A DNA stretch of 64,000 bases, taken from positions 1-64,000 of the forward strand of contig CAZSSM010000032.1 in NCBI GenBank assembly GCA_964609385.1, read 5' to 3'. The stretch is from CAZSSM01 sp964609385. Its GTDB lineage: Bacteria; Planctomycetota; Planctomycetia; Isosphaerales; Isosphaeraceae. The position numbers and the translations under genes are program-made. Of this stretch, positions 37,663 through 45,901 are shown piece after piece; position 1 is the first letter of the stretch; each line of letters opens with the position of its first letter. Under the pieces are notes generated by a model. The model saw only the letters and a list, made by a program, of their open reading frames with translations. It was not told the DNA's origin and made no database searches.

Positions 37663-40581
37663 ATGAGCGTGAGCGAGTCGGCATCGACGGTCACCTGTGA
37701 GCAGGTCCTCCGTGAGCAGTTCGGCCTGGTCCGGTTCCGGCCCGGACAGGCCGATGTGATCGCGGCGGTCCTGGATGATCGCGACGTGCTCTGTGTGATG
37801 CCGACTGGCGGAGGCAAGAGCCTTTGTTATCAGCTCCCGGCGGTCGTCAAGCCGGGCCTAACGTTGGTCGTGAGCCCGTTGATCGCCTTGATGAAGGACC
37901 AGGTCGACCAGCTCCAGCGTCGAGGGATCCGCGCCGCCCTGATCAACAGCTCGCTGGAGCCCGATCAGCAGGCCGAGCGGATCGAAGGAGCCGAGGCCGG
38001 CCGGTACGACCTGCTCTATATCGCGCCGGAGCGGTTCCGGAGCCGACGGTTCATGGCCGCCATGGCACGGGTCCGACCGGTCCTGTTGGCCGTCGACGAA
38101 GCGCACTGTATCAGCCAATGGGGCCATGACTTCCGACCCGACTACGCGCGGTTGGGCCAGGCGCGGGTCGAGCTAGGCCAGCCGCCCTGTATCGCCTTGA
38201 CGGCCACGGCCACCCTCCGCGTCCGTCGCGACATCGTCGACCAACTCCGGCTTCGTGAACCCCGGACCTTCGTCACCGGATTCGATCGGCCGAACTTGAC
38301 CTATGAGGTCGCCTCGGTCCGCGGCGACGACGCCAAATTCGCCCGGCTGGTCGATCACCTGGAGGCCAACCCCGGCCCGGCCGTCGTCTATGCATCCAGC
38401 CGCGCCCGTTGTGAAAAGGTTGCCGGACGACTCAACGCCGAGCGTCGACGGACCGCCGCCATCTACCATGCCGGCCTCGAACGCGAGGAACGTCACCAGG
38501 CTCAAGAAGCCTTCATGGCCGACAAGGTGCGCGTCGTCGTGGCCACCAACGCCTTTGGGATGGGCGTTGACAAACCCGACATTCGCTCGGTCATTCACTT
38601 CAATCTGCCAGGCACGTTGGAAGCCTATTACCAGGAGGCCGGCCGCGCGGGGCGCGATGGCCAACCGGCGCGTTGCCTCCTGCTCTACTCGGCCGGCGAC
38701 CGAATGCTTCAGGAACGCTTCATCGAGAGCGAGAACCCTTCACCCAAGGTCGTCGAGCAGATCTATCGTGCCCTGCTGACCCACCGCGAGGATCCGATCG
38801 AAGTAACCCAGTCGGAGCTTCGCCAACGCCTCCACCTGGATCTCAACGATCAGGCCGTTGGGATCGCCCTGCGGATCCTCGAAGCCGCCGGCGCCCTGGA
38901 GCGGTTTGACCCCCAGGAGAACATGGCCCTGGTCCGGCTCAATGTCGAGCCGGGCGGGCCGTCGCTGGTCGAACGCCTCTCACCCCAAGCGACAACCCTT
39001 CGGGTGGTCCTCCGAGGCATCGAGGCCCTCTGCCGGAACGATCTGGGCGAACCGGTCCCGTTTCCCCCCGACGAGTTTGCCGAGCATCTCGGGATCGAAC
39101 GCGCCGCCTTGACTCGTGCCCTGAAACAACTGACGCGCGACCTCCCTCTCGACTACATCCCGCCGTTCCGTGGCCAGGCCATCAAGCTGCTGGATCGTTC
39201 GAAGCGGTTCGAGGACTGGCCGATCGACTTCGAGGCCCTCCAGCGCCGGAAAGACGCCGAGTACGAGAAGCTCAAGCTGATGGTCGCCTACGCGACGACC
39301 AGGCAATCGAAGCGCCAGTTTATCTTGAACTATTTCGGTGACGACGCCGTTCGCGACGGTGATTCCGAAACGCCTGAGGCATTTGAAGCACATCAAGAAT
39401 CGACGTCATCAGGCGGGCCGACCACCCGGATCGCCAGCGAGCAGGGGCGAGTGGTCGTCCTCAAGGCCCTCTCCGGAGTCGCCCGCGCTAAGGGGCGGTT
39501 CGGCAAACGGCTGATCGCTCAGATGCTCACCGGCTCGAAGAGTGAGAAGGTCCGTAAGTCCTGGCTGGCCAAGCTCAGCACCTTCAACTGCTTGGCCGAG
39601 TTCACCCAGGACGAGGTCTTGGTCCTGCTCGACAGCTTGGAGCAGGCCGGGCTCGTCGAATCGCAGGACTCGCGAACGTCCCCACCCCGACCGCTCTTGG
39701 CCATCAGCGCCGAAGGACACGACCACCTTCGGATCCTGATGGAACCCGAGTCGTCGGTCGATCTCGAACTGCCCATCGTCCTAGCTGCGAAAATCATTGG
39801 GAATGACGCGGAGCCATCGACGCACTCTGGATCGACCTGTCCTGAAGAATCGCCTGCGGATCCCGCCGCCGACGATTCGAGCGACGGCCACGATGGCGAC
39901 GAGTTAGCCGAGGCGGACCAACCCTGGACTCGCGACCCGCTCTGGAGCCGGATCGTCGAGCAGTGCAACCAATGGGCCGACGAGGCCGGGATCCCCCGCT
40001 ATCGCGTGCTAACCAACGAGACGATCAAGCGGATCGTCCTCGAGCGGCCCGCCAACGTCCGAGCATTGGCAGGCATCCGGGGGATCGGCCCGTCGAAAAT
40101 GGAACTCTACGGCGAAACCTTGCTCGCCTTAATCCTCGAACCTGTCGAGAAACATCCACGCGATCCGACCACGACTTACGAATCGGATAGCGATCCAAAG
40201 GATGTCGAACGCCCAGTCCCACCAAGGCCTCCCGAAATCGAGCGGGACCCTGACGAATCGAGCGGCCTCCTGGCGTGTACGGCCGGATTGGCCGACCGCA
40301 CTCCAGAGGAAACCACCAGGGTACTCCTCGATCTGGGCTGGAACGTCCACGAGGTTGCGCACACTCGCCGACTAGGCCTCGACGTCGTGATCGAACATGC
40401 GATCCGACTGGCCCGTCACGGTCGCGACGTCCGGTTATCGGCGTTCCTAGACGATCGGACCCTCGACGAATGGACCGAGGCCGATCGGCACGATCCGGAG
40501 GGCTTTCGTAACGGAGCAGATCCTTTGAAGCTCCGCGAACTGTTCTTGATCGCTCACCATCGCGATATCTCGGAGGATTGA
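37663..40581 (+). CDS. recQ: ATP-dependent DNA helicase RecQ
   Basis: 972 residues; longer than E. coli RecQ (about 610). Helicase motifs: motif 0 RFRPGQADVIAAVL, Walker A PTGGGKS (Lys52), DEAH box 145-148 (AVDEAHCISQWGHDFRPDY), motif VI EAGRAGRDGQPARCLLLY. An inserted region follows, then the segment YEKLKLMVAYATTRQSKRQ, ILNYFGDD that normally carries zinc-binding cysteines; here the cysteines are absent. An HRDC domain is at about 760-840 (WADEAGIPRYRVLTNET) and a further 130-residue acidic/helical tail follows. Unwinds DNA in recombination repair. The ATG is chosen because upstream in-frame residues are not conserved-looking. Confidence 0.92.
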   Translation: MSVSESASTVTCEQVLREQFGLVRFRPGQADVIAAVLDDRDVLCVMPTGGGKSLCYQLPAVVKPGLTLVVSPLIALMKDQVDQLQRRGIRAALINSSLEPDQQAERIEGAEAGRYDLLYIAPERFRSRRFMAAMARVRPVLLAVDEAHCISQWGHDFRPDYARLGQARVELGQPPCIALTATATLRVRRDIVDQLRLREPRTFVTGFDRPNLTYEVASVRGDDAKFARLVDHLEANPGPAVVYASSRARCEKVAGRLNAERRRTAAIYHAGLEREERHQAQEAFMADKVRVVVATNAFGMGVDKPDIRSVIHFNLPGTLEAYYQEAGRAGRDGQPARCLLLYSAGDRMLQERFIESENPSPKVVEQIYRALLTHREDPIEVTQSELRQRLHLDLNDQAVGIALRILEAAGALERFDPQENMALVRLNVEPGGPSLVERLSPQATTLRVVLRGIEALCRNDLGEPVPFPPDEFAEHLGIERAALTRALKQLTRDLPLDYIPPFRGQAIKLLDRSKRFEDWPIDFEALQRRKDAEYEKLKLMVAYATTRQSKRQFILNYFGDDAVRDGDSETPEAFEAHQESTSSGGPTTRIASEQGRVVVLKALSGVARAKGRFGKRLIAQMLTGSKSEKVRKSWLAKLSTFNCLAEFTQDEVLVLLDSLEQAGLVESQDSRTSPPRPLLAISAEGHDHLRILMEPESSVDLELPIVLAAKIIGNDAEPSTHSGSTCPEESPADPAADDSSDGHDGDELAEADQPWTRDPLWSRIVEQCNQWADEAGIPRYRVLTNETIKRIVLERPANVRALAGIRGIGPSKMELYGETLLALILEPVEKHPRDPTTTYESDSDPKDVERPVPPRPPEIERDPDESSGLLACTAGLADRTPEETTRVLLDLGWNVHEVAHTRRLGLDVVIEHAIRLARHGRDVRLSAFLDDRTLDEWTEADRHDPEGFRNGADPLKLRELFLIAHHRDISED

Positions 40582-40680
40582 TCGACCCCTGGAGAGGCGA
40601 ACGTCAACAGCCCGATCGAGAGCCGTCGACGCGCCTCCCTCAGGAGGTCCCCCCATCCCCTCGACATCGAGGACGGCAGT

Positions 40681-40854
40681 TCAGACGCTGTGACGCGAAC
40701 GGCGTCCGAAGATCCAAGAGAAGGCCGAGTTGCCCACAGCCAACACAAACGAGCCGAAAGCAACACAAAAGCACGCGATCGCCACGACGTTGAACTTGAG
40801 CAACATCGCAAAGAAGCCCACGATCAGCCCAAAAATCATCCAGCTCAACAGCAT
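40681..40854 (-). CDS. Small membrane protein (57 aa)
   Basis: The reading frame ATG (40854) to TGA (40681) is preceded by GGAGGG with good spacing. The product begins MLLSWMIFGLIVGFFAMLLK, followed by a second hydrophobic segment (VVAIACFCVAFGSFVLAV) and a basic end (FGRRSRHSV). That gives two membrane spans with a positive C-terminus. The N-terminal half faintly recalls GlsB/YeaQ-type small membrane proteins, not enough for a family call. It lies convergent to recQ. Confidence 0.65.
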   Translation of the reverse strand: MLLSWMIFGLIVGFFAMLLKFNVVAIACFCVAFGSFVLAVGNSAFSWIFGRRSRHSV

Positions 40855-41220
40855 CTCACCACCCTCCGAGCCCTCAGGCTTCTGAGATTGCGGCCATCAA
40901 CCAAGACGCCCGCCCTGCGACGCCCGCCCTGCATCGGACGTACGGATCGACCCCTCAAGGCGCAGCGGGCCACGAGGCCCCGACGAACGTGTCGCCGGAC
41001 CGAACATCGCCTCGCCTTGCGCTTGCGAGATCGTAAAGTTCCAATCTCTTCGACTACTGACGCGGACCTGATCTCACGCGATGAGACCTGCGACCGGTCC
41101 AGCCGGACCCTCCAAGTCGCCCCGCCGTGGGAATCTTAGAACATGGCCGTCTCGTTTTCTCATCGTTCCTTCACAAATTTGCCCGATTTTGTCCAGGCGA
41201 GTTTCGAACTTCCTCAAAAC
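40855..41220. other. Intergenic region upstream of the small membrane protein gene
   Basis: About 366 bases between two minus-strand genes. It holds the ribosome binding site of the small gene and a 14-base tandem duplication; otherwise no gene or RNA is evident. Confidence 0.4.
40905..40932. repeat. Tandem duplication of a 14-base unit
   Basis: GACGCCCGCCCTGC occurs twice in direct succession (40905-40918 and 40919-40932) without mismatch, in a non-coding region about 50 bases upstream of the small membrane protein gene. Confidence 0.85.
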
Positions 41221-41727
41221 TCACACCTTAATCGGCACGCTGTAACCGGGTTGCTCGCGACCGGTGTCGCGAATCAGATCGAGGATCCGGCGCCATTGGG
41301 ACTCGGTGACCGGCTGCACCGAGAGACGCGCTCCCCGTTTGAGTAGCATCATTTGTTCCAATCCCGGGACCTCACGGAGTTCGGCGAGGCTCAGGATCGG
41401 CCGAACCGCAGTGATCGCCCGGATCCGTATCTGATACCAAATCGGAGCATCAGCGTGACTTTTTGGGTCGAAATAGCGGGATTCAGGATCGAACGCAGAC
41501 GCGTCGGGATGTCCGCCGAGGATCACCTCGACAAGCCCGGCGATCCCAGGCGGCTTGGCGTTGGAGTGGTAGAACAATGCCCGATGACCGGGCAGAATCT
41601 GGTCACGAAGCAGATTTCTTGCCTGGTAATTTCGCACGCCGTCCCAGTTCGTTTCCTGATCGGGCTCGCCGAGCAGATCGTCGAACGAGTAGGTGCTCGG
41701 CTCCGATTTGAGCAACCAATAGGCCAT
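41221..41727 (-). CDS. EVE domain-containing protein
   Basis: 168 residues. It opens AYWLLKSEPSTYSFDDLL and continues WDGVRNYQARNLLRD and HRALFYHSN, the standard text of bacterial EVE proteins. EVE domains belong to the PUA-like fold and bind modified bases in DNA or RNA. The protein is a single domain of normal size. It stands alone here on the minus strand, upstream of and divergent from rpmA. No nuclease or methylase gene neighbours it, so a restriction role is not indicated. Confidence 0.92.
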   Translation of the reverse strand: MAYWLLKSEPSTYSFDDLLGEPDQETNWDGVRNYQARNLLRDQILPGHRALFYHSNAKPPGIAGLVEVILGGHPDASAFDPESRYFDPKSHADAPIWYQIRIRAITAVRPILSLAELREVPGLEQMMLLKRGARLSVQPVTESQWRRILDLIRDTGREQPGYSVPIKV

Positions 41728-42147
41728 GACGTCCCGCCCTCTTGATGACCGATCCGTACCCGCAACGCCCTCGTCGACGAGGTCCCAGGCCGATCATGGT
41801 CCGAACCCGACACATCGACCAGAGCGATCCGCGCGGTTGGGTTCGGCTCCGTTTCGACGTTCCGGCCCGAGATCATACTGGCCAAACGGATCCGGTAGGC
41901 GACCCGACGAATAGGCCGGTCCCCAGCCACTCTGACCGTTGGCCCACCCGAAGAAAGCGGGATCCACCGGGATCGACCCATGAGCCAAACCACGTTGTTC
42001 GGATCCCGTGGCGCCCACTTTTCAACCTCGCGTCCGCGGTTGAGGAATATCCCCCGATCGGCATAGAATACGAAATCTTGGAATCCGGCCGTGTGGCCGG
42101 AGTTCCGTACTCATGTTGCTTCCTCTTCCCGACGAGACCGACGATCG
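41728..42147. other. 420-base region upstream of rpmA
   Basis: It separates the divergent EVE gene from rpmA and should hold the ribosomal operon promoter. The gene rplU (L21), which usually precedes rpmA, is not found here. A short minus-strand frame at 41794-42018 was considered and not accepted. Confidence 0.4.
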
Positions 42148-42510
42148 ATGGCTCACAAAAAGGGACAAGGCTCTAGCCGCAACGGACGTGATTCGAACTC
42201 CCAGCGGCTGGGAATCAAGCTGTACGGCGGGCAGTATGCCCGGGTCGGCAGCATCATCTGCCGACAGCGTGGGACGCGTTGGCGCCCCGGGAAGTACGTG
42301 GGCGTCGGCAAGGATTGGACCATCTACGCGCGGGTTGAGGGACACGTCTACTTCGACCAGAAGGGACGACGCATCAACATCCAGCCGCTCGAACCGGTCG
42401 GCGTTGCCAGCACCAACGGCCATTCCGAGCCGTCGACCGCTCCGGAACCGACTAATCCCGAGCCCGCCCCCGTCGCTTCGGACCCCGAAGTGGCCACCAG
42501 TGAGGCCTGA
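42148..42510 (+). CDS. rpmA: 50S ribosomal protein L27 with C-terminal extension
   Basis: 120 residues against the usual 85-90. The core MAHKKGQGSSRNGRDSNSQ, RLGIKLYGGQ and GSIICRQRGTRWRPG, then GKDWTIYA is standard L27. The last 33 residues form a Pro/Ala/Glu-rich tail that the family does not need. L27 sits near the peptidyl-transferase centre. The start with Ala-His-Lys-Lys right after Met means no cleaved N-terminal extension. Followed by obgE after 82 bases. Confidence 0.96.
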   Translation: MAHKKGQGSSRNGRDSNSQRLGIKLYGGQYARVGSIICRQRGTRWRPGKYVGVGKDWTIYARVEGHVYFDQKGRRINIQPLEPVGVASTNGHSEPSTAPEPTNPEPAPVASDPEVATSEA

Positions 42511-42592
42511 GATCCGGACCGGTCCCCGGATTGCCTGGGGCCAGCGTCAATCCCGATGAGCGAGTGAGTCGGCTCGAAGGGCTCGGTGATCC

Positions 42593-43684
42593 ATGTTCGT
42601 CGACCGCGTCACGATCCACGTTCGAGCCGGCGACGGTGGCAACGGCTGCATGGCCTTTCGTCGTGAGAAGTATGTGCCGCGTGGCGGTCCCGACGGTGGC
42701 GATGGCGGCCACGGGGGCCATGTGATCGTCAAGGCGGCGGAAGGCCTCACGAACCTCTCGCACCTGTCCTACCAGCGTCACTGGCGGGCCGATCGCGGTG
42801 CGCACGGCCAAGGATCGTCCAAGACCGGTCGGACAGCCGACCCGAAAGTCATCGAGGTGCCCGTTGGCACGATCGTCCGCGATCGCGACCGGGGCCACGT
42901 GCTCCGCGACTTGAAGCGGCCCAACCAGTCGGTGATCGTCGCCCGTGGCGGTCGCGGTGGGCACGGCAACAAGCATTTCAAATCATCGACAAACCAAGCC
43001 CCTCGCGAGTTCGAGAAGGGCGGTCCCGGCGAGGAGCGACATGTCGTTCTCGAACTGAAAGTCATCGCCGATGTTGGCCTGCTGGGTCTGCCCAATGCGG
43101 GCAAGTCGACATTGCTCTCGAGGATCTCCCGGGCGCACCCAGAGATCGCTGATTATCCCTTCACGACCAAGTATCCCAACCTCGGCTCGGTCCAATTAGG
43201 CTACGACCGCGGGTTCGTCGTGGCCGACATCCCCGGCCTGATCGAGGGGGCTCACGAAGGGCATGGGCTGGGACATGAGTTTCTCCGCCACGTCGAGCGG
43301 ACCCGACTCTTGGTCCATCTCATCGATGCCAAGCCGATCGACGGCTCCGACCCGGTGGAGAACTACCGGACGATCCGCCGCGAAGTGCTCCAGTACAGTC
43401 CCAACCTGGCCGGCCGCCCCGAACTGATCGTCGTGACCAAACTCGATGTCTCAGGAGCCGAAGAGGCCCGCGAGCGGATCGAGGCCGAACTCCGGACCGA
43501 AGTCCACGCGATCTCGGCGGTCACTGGACGCGGACTCCCCCAACTGCTCGAGACGATCGACGCCACCTTGGCCAAGCTCCCACCCAGCCTCGACGAAGAG
43601 CCCAATCGCCGCTCGGAACCTGGGATGACTCCCGACCCATCGAGGGCCGATCCTGCTATTTCCGGCCGAGACGGAACGTCATGA
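42593..43684 (+). CDS. obgE: GTPase ObgE/CgtA
   Basis: 363 residues. The glycine-rich Obg fold comes first (FVDRVTIHVRAGDGGNGCMA, RGGPDGGDGG), then the G domain with GLPNAGKSTLLSRIS (G1), DYPFTT (G2), DIPGLIEGAHEGHGLGHEFL (G3) and VTKLD (G4). There is no OCT domain, only a short polar tail. ObgE is an essential GTPase acting on 50S ribosome assembly, in line with the rpmA-obgE order. Its stop overlaps the coaX start (ATGA). Confidence 0.96.
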   Translation: MFVDRVTIHVRAGDGGNGCMAFRREKYVPRGGPDGGDGGHGGHVIVKAAEGLTNLSHLSYQRHWRADRGAHGQGSSKTGRTADPKVIEVPVGTIVRDRDRGHVLRDLKRPNQSVIVARGGRGGHGNKHFKSSTNQAPREFEKGGPGEERHVVLELKVIADVGLLGLPNAGKSTLLSRISRAHPEIADYPFTTKYPNLGSVQLGYDRGFVVADIPGLIEGAHEGHGLGHEFLRHVERTRLLVHLIDAKPIDGSDPVENYRTIRREVLQYSPNLAGRPELIVVTKLDVSGAEEARERIEAELRTEVHAISAVTGRGLPQLLETIDATLAKLPPSLDEEPNRRSEPGMTPDPSRADPAISGRDGTS

Positions 43685-44616
43685 CCGCGTCCGGAAAAGC
43701 CGTCTCCGACCCGGTGGTCCTGGCCGATCTGGGCAATACCCGATTGAAGTACCTCGTCCTCGACCCCGAACGCGCCCACGATACGGATCCTGAGACCGCC
43801 GAGATCTCGACGCATTCCGTCGAGGTCGCACACATCCAGGACCTTTCGAGATCGAACGTTTTTCCCGAAGAGGCGATTGCCGGGGCCGACTGGCTGATCG
43901 CGTCGGTTAACCCGTCGGCCCATGAGGCGCTTCATCAACGTCTCCAAGGTGGGTTGATCCACCCGCGTCGGGTCCGCTGGCTCCGAAACGCCTCGGAATT
44001 ATCGCTCCGTCACCGCCTGACCACACCGGAGACCACCGGGGTCGACCGCGCTTTGATGGTCCTCCGAATCCAGGCTCGTCGCGAACGGGAACGGCTTGGG
44101 TCGGCTTCAGAACCGTCACGGGCCTCGGCGGTCGTTGCCTGCGGGACGGCCGTGACAGTCGAACGGATCGAGCCGGACGGGACCTGGGCCGGTGGAGCGA
44201 TCTTCCCCGGCCTCCAACTGCTCGCGCGGACCCTTCATAACCAGACCGCGCAGCTCCCCGAAATTTTCGAACTCCCGGAGTGTCCGGAGCGACTCGGCAA
44301 CTCGACTCGGACGGCCATTCAGGCGGGCCTCCACTGGGGATTACTCGGCGCGATCGCGATGCTGATCCAACCCGATCCCCATGCCTCGGGATCGACGACC
44401 AGGCCACTCTCAGAGATCATCGTCGCGGGCGGTGATGCTCATCGGGTCGCCCATGGTTTGAAAGAGATCCTAGCGCAGAACCCTAATCCAATGGGGCAAA
44501 CACCTCGGATCAATGTCCGCACCTCACTGGTTCTCGAAGGGCTCTGGACCTGTTGGCGCGACAATCGGATCGCCGAGCGGGTCCGATCGAGCGAGGCCGT
44601 CACCGATGACGACTGA
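43681..44616 (+). CDS. coaX: Type III pantothenate kinase
   Basis: 311 residues, a little longer than most CoaX proteins (about 255). Motifs: VLADLGNTRLKYLVL (phosphate 1), TTGVDRALMVL, VVACGTAVTVERIEPDGTWAGGAIFPGLQ (ATP and pantothenate site). It phosphorylates pantothenate, the first step of coenzyme A synthesis; type III enzymes are not inhibited by CoA. Translation is coupled to obgE by ATGA and its end overlaps the mnmE-like gene by 11 bases. Confidence 0.92.
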   Translation: MTASGKAVSDPVVLADLGNTRLKYLVLDPERAHDTDPETAEISTHSVEVAHIQDLSRSNVFPEEAIAGADWLIASVNPSAHEALHQRLQGGLIHPRRVRWLRNASELSLRHRLTTPETTGVDRALMVLRIQARRERERLGSASEPSRASAVVACGTAVTVERIEPDGTWAGGAIFPGLQLLARTLHNQTAQLPEIFELPECPERLGNSTRTAIQAGLHWGLLGAIAMLIQPDPHASGSTTRPLSEIIVAGGDAHRVAHGLKEILAQNPNPMGQTPRINVRTSLVLEGLWTCWRDNRIAERVRSSEAVTDDD

Positions 44617-45826
44617 CGGATCCTCAGGAACGACTCGATACCGAGTCGTGACTGCGGCCGGTCGCGGGGCGATCGCGGCGATCCGGATCACCGGGCCCTC
44701 GGCCCTGGAGGCGGTCGACCAGATCTTCCGATCCCGATCTGGTCGGTCCCTGCAACGCGACACTTCGGGGCAACTCCGCGTCGGTCGGATCGGCGACGGC
44801 TCGGGCGACGAGGTCGTCGTCGTCGTGGAATCGACCGACCCGCCATCCCTGGAGATCCAGTCGCACGGCGGGACGGCCGTCTCATCGATGATTCAGCGCA
44901 CCCTTGCGGGGGCTGGCATCATACCCGCCCCCGAGCCGATCATGTTTGGCGATGACCCGAGACCCACCAGAGCTAGCCGGTTGGTCCAAGAAGCTTGGCT
45001 CGATCTCCGATCCATTGAAGCTCCCCGCGCCGCCGAAGTCCTCCTCGATCAGGTCGACGGTGCGCTCGTTGAAGAGCTTCACGCGCTGGTCGCGATGCTC
45101 GATGAACCGACCGATGACCGGGTCATCGAAACGATCGAACGTCTGGAGGAACTCCAAGGGCGTGGACGTTGGGGAACCCGACTGATTGAGGGGATCGGCG
45201 TGGCCATCGTTGGCCGCCCCAACGTCGGCAAGAGTTCGCTGATCAATGCGTTGGCCGGCGTCAAGCGGTCGATCGTCACCGATCGGCCGGGCACCACCCG
45301 CGACGTTGTCGAGCTACGAACCGCCATTGACGGCTGGCCGGTCCGGTTCTTCGATACCGCCGGACTCCGGACCACCGACGACCCGCTGGAACGACAAGGG
45401 ATCGCGAGGACGCGTCAACAACTCGAGCAAGCCGAACACGTCGTGGTCGTCTTTGACCGATCGCGACCGTTGGAACCAGAGGATCTCGAGCTGCTCGACT
45501 CCGACGCGCTTCGCGACGCCTTGCCGGTCGTCAACAAGGTCGACCTTCCTCGCGCTTGGTCTTCGCTGCCGAGTCATCGACCAGCTATCGCGGTCTCTGC
45601 CCGCGACGGGACCGGATTGGACGACCTGATCGTCGCGATCAGCCGACGGCTCGCTCCCCAGCAGCCCGATCCAGAGAGCCATCCAATCGCTGTCCCGTTC
45701 CGCCGCTGCCACGTTGAGGCCATCACCGAAGCTCTCGACGCGTGCCAAGCCGACCAACTCGCGCAGACCCGAGCGATTCTCACGCGATTATTGGCCGATG
45801 GAGTAAGTCTCGAAAAAAAGTGCTGA
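44606..45826 (+). CDS. mnmE: MnmE/TrmE-like GTPase, divergent and shortened
   Basis: 406 residues (family about 450). The N-terminal domain is recognisable (AAGRGAIAAIRITGPSAL, SLEIQSHGG). The G domain is complete: GRPNVGKSSLINAL (203-216), DRPGTTRD, DTAGLR, NKVD, SARDG. Two family hallmarks are missing: the PGEFT-type motif after the N-domain, replaced by APEPIMFGDD, and the C-terminal CxGK; the protein ends LLADGVSLEKKC. MnmE with MnmG modifies the wobble U of tRNA, and the CxGK cysteine is needed for that. This may be a paralogue with another role. The start ATG 44606 lies within the coaX end. Confidence 0.82.
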   Translation: MTTDGSSGTTRYRVVTAAGRGAIAAIRITGPSALEAVDQIFRSRSGRSLQRDTSGQLRVGRIGDGSGDEVVVVVESTDPPSLEIQSHGGTAVSSMIQRTLAGAGIIPAPEPIMFGDDPRPTRASRLVQEAWLDLRSIEAPRAAEVLLDQVDGALVEELHALVAMLDEPTDDRVIETIERLEELQGRGRWGTRLIEGIGVAIVGRPNVGKSSLINALAGVKRSIVTDRPGTTRDVVELRTAIDGWPVRFFDTAGLRTTDDPLERQGIARTRQQLEQAEHVVVVFDRSRPLEPEDLELLDSDALRDALPVVNKVDLPRAWSSLPSHRPAIAVSARDGTGLDDLIVAISRRLAPQQPDPESHPIAVPFRRCHVEAITEALDACQADQLAQTRAILTRLLADGVSLEKKC

Positions 45827-45901
45827 AGTAAAATTATTAGAAAAACAAATATTACGAAATGAAATATTTGATGCATTCCTATAAGAAATTGATTTGGGGA
45901 G
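45827..45901. other. AT-rich junction between convergent genes
   Basis: The 75 bases between the mnmE-like gene and the convergent kinase gene are very AT-rich, in sharp contrast to all surrounding DNA. No clear hairpin is seen. It could act as a bidirectional termination zone or mark a rearrangement joint. Confidence 0.5.

Noticed and set aside
41794..42018. 74-codon minus-strand frame upstream of the EVE gene
   Set aside because: Composition is not absurd, but there is no clear ribosome binding site, motif or recognised relative.
45780..45901. Possible frameshift that would restore the CxGK end of the MnmE-like protein
   Set aside because: No Cys-Ile-Gly-Lys coding sequence was found in the other frames just downstream.
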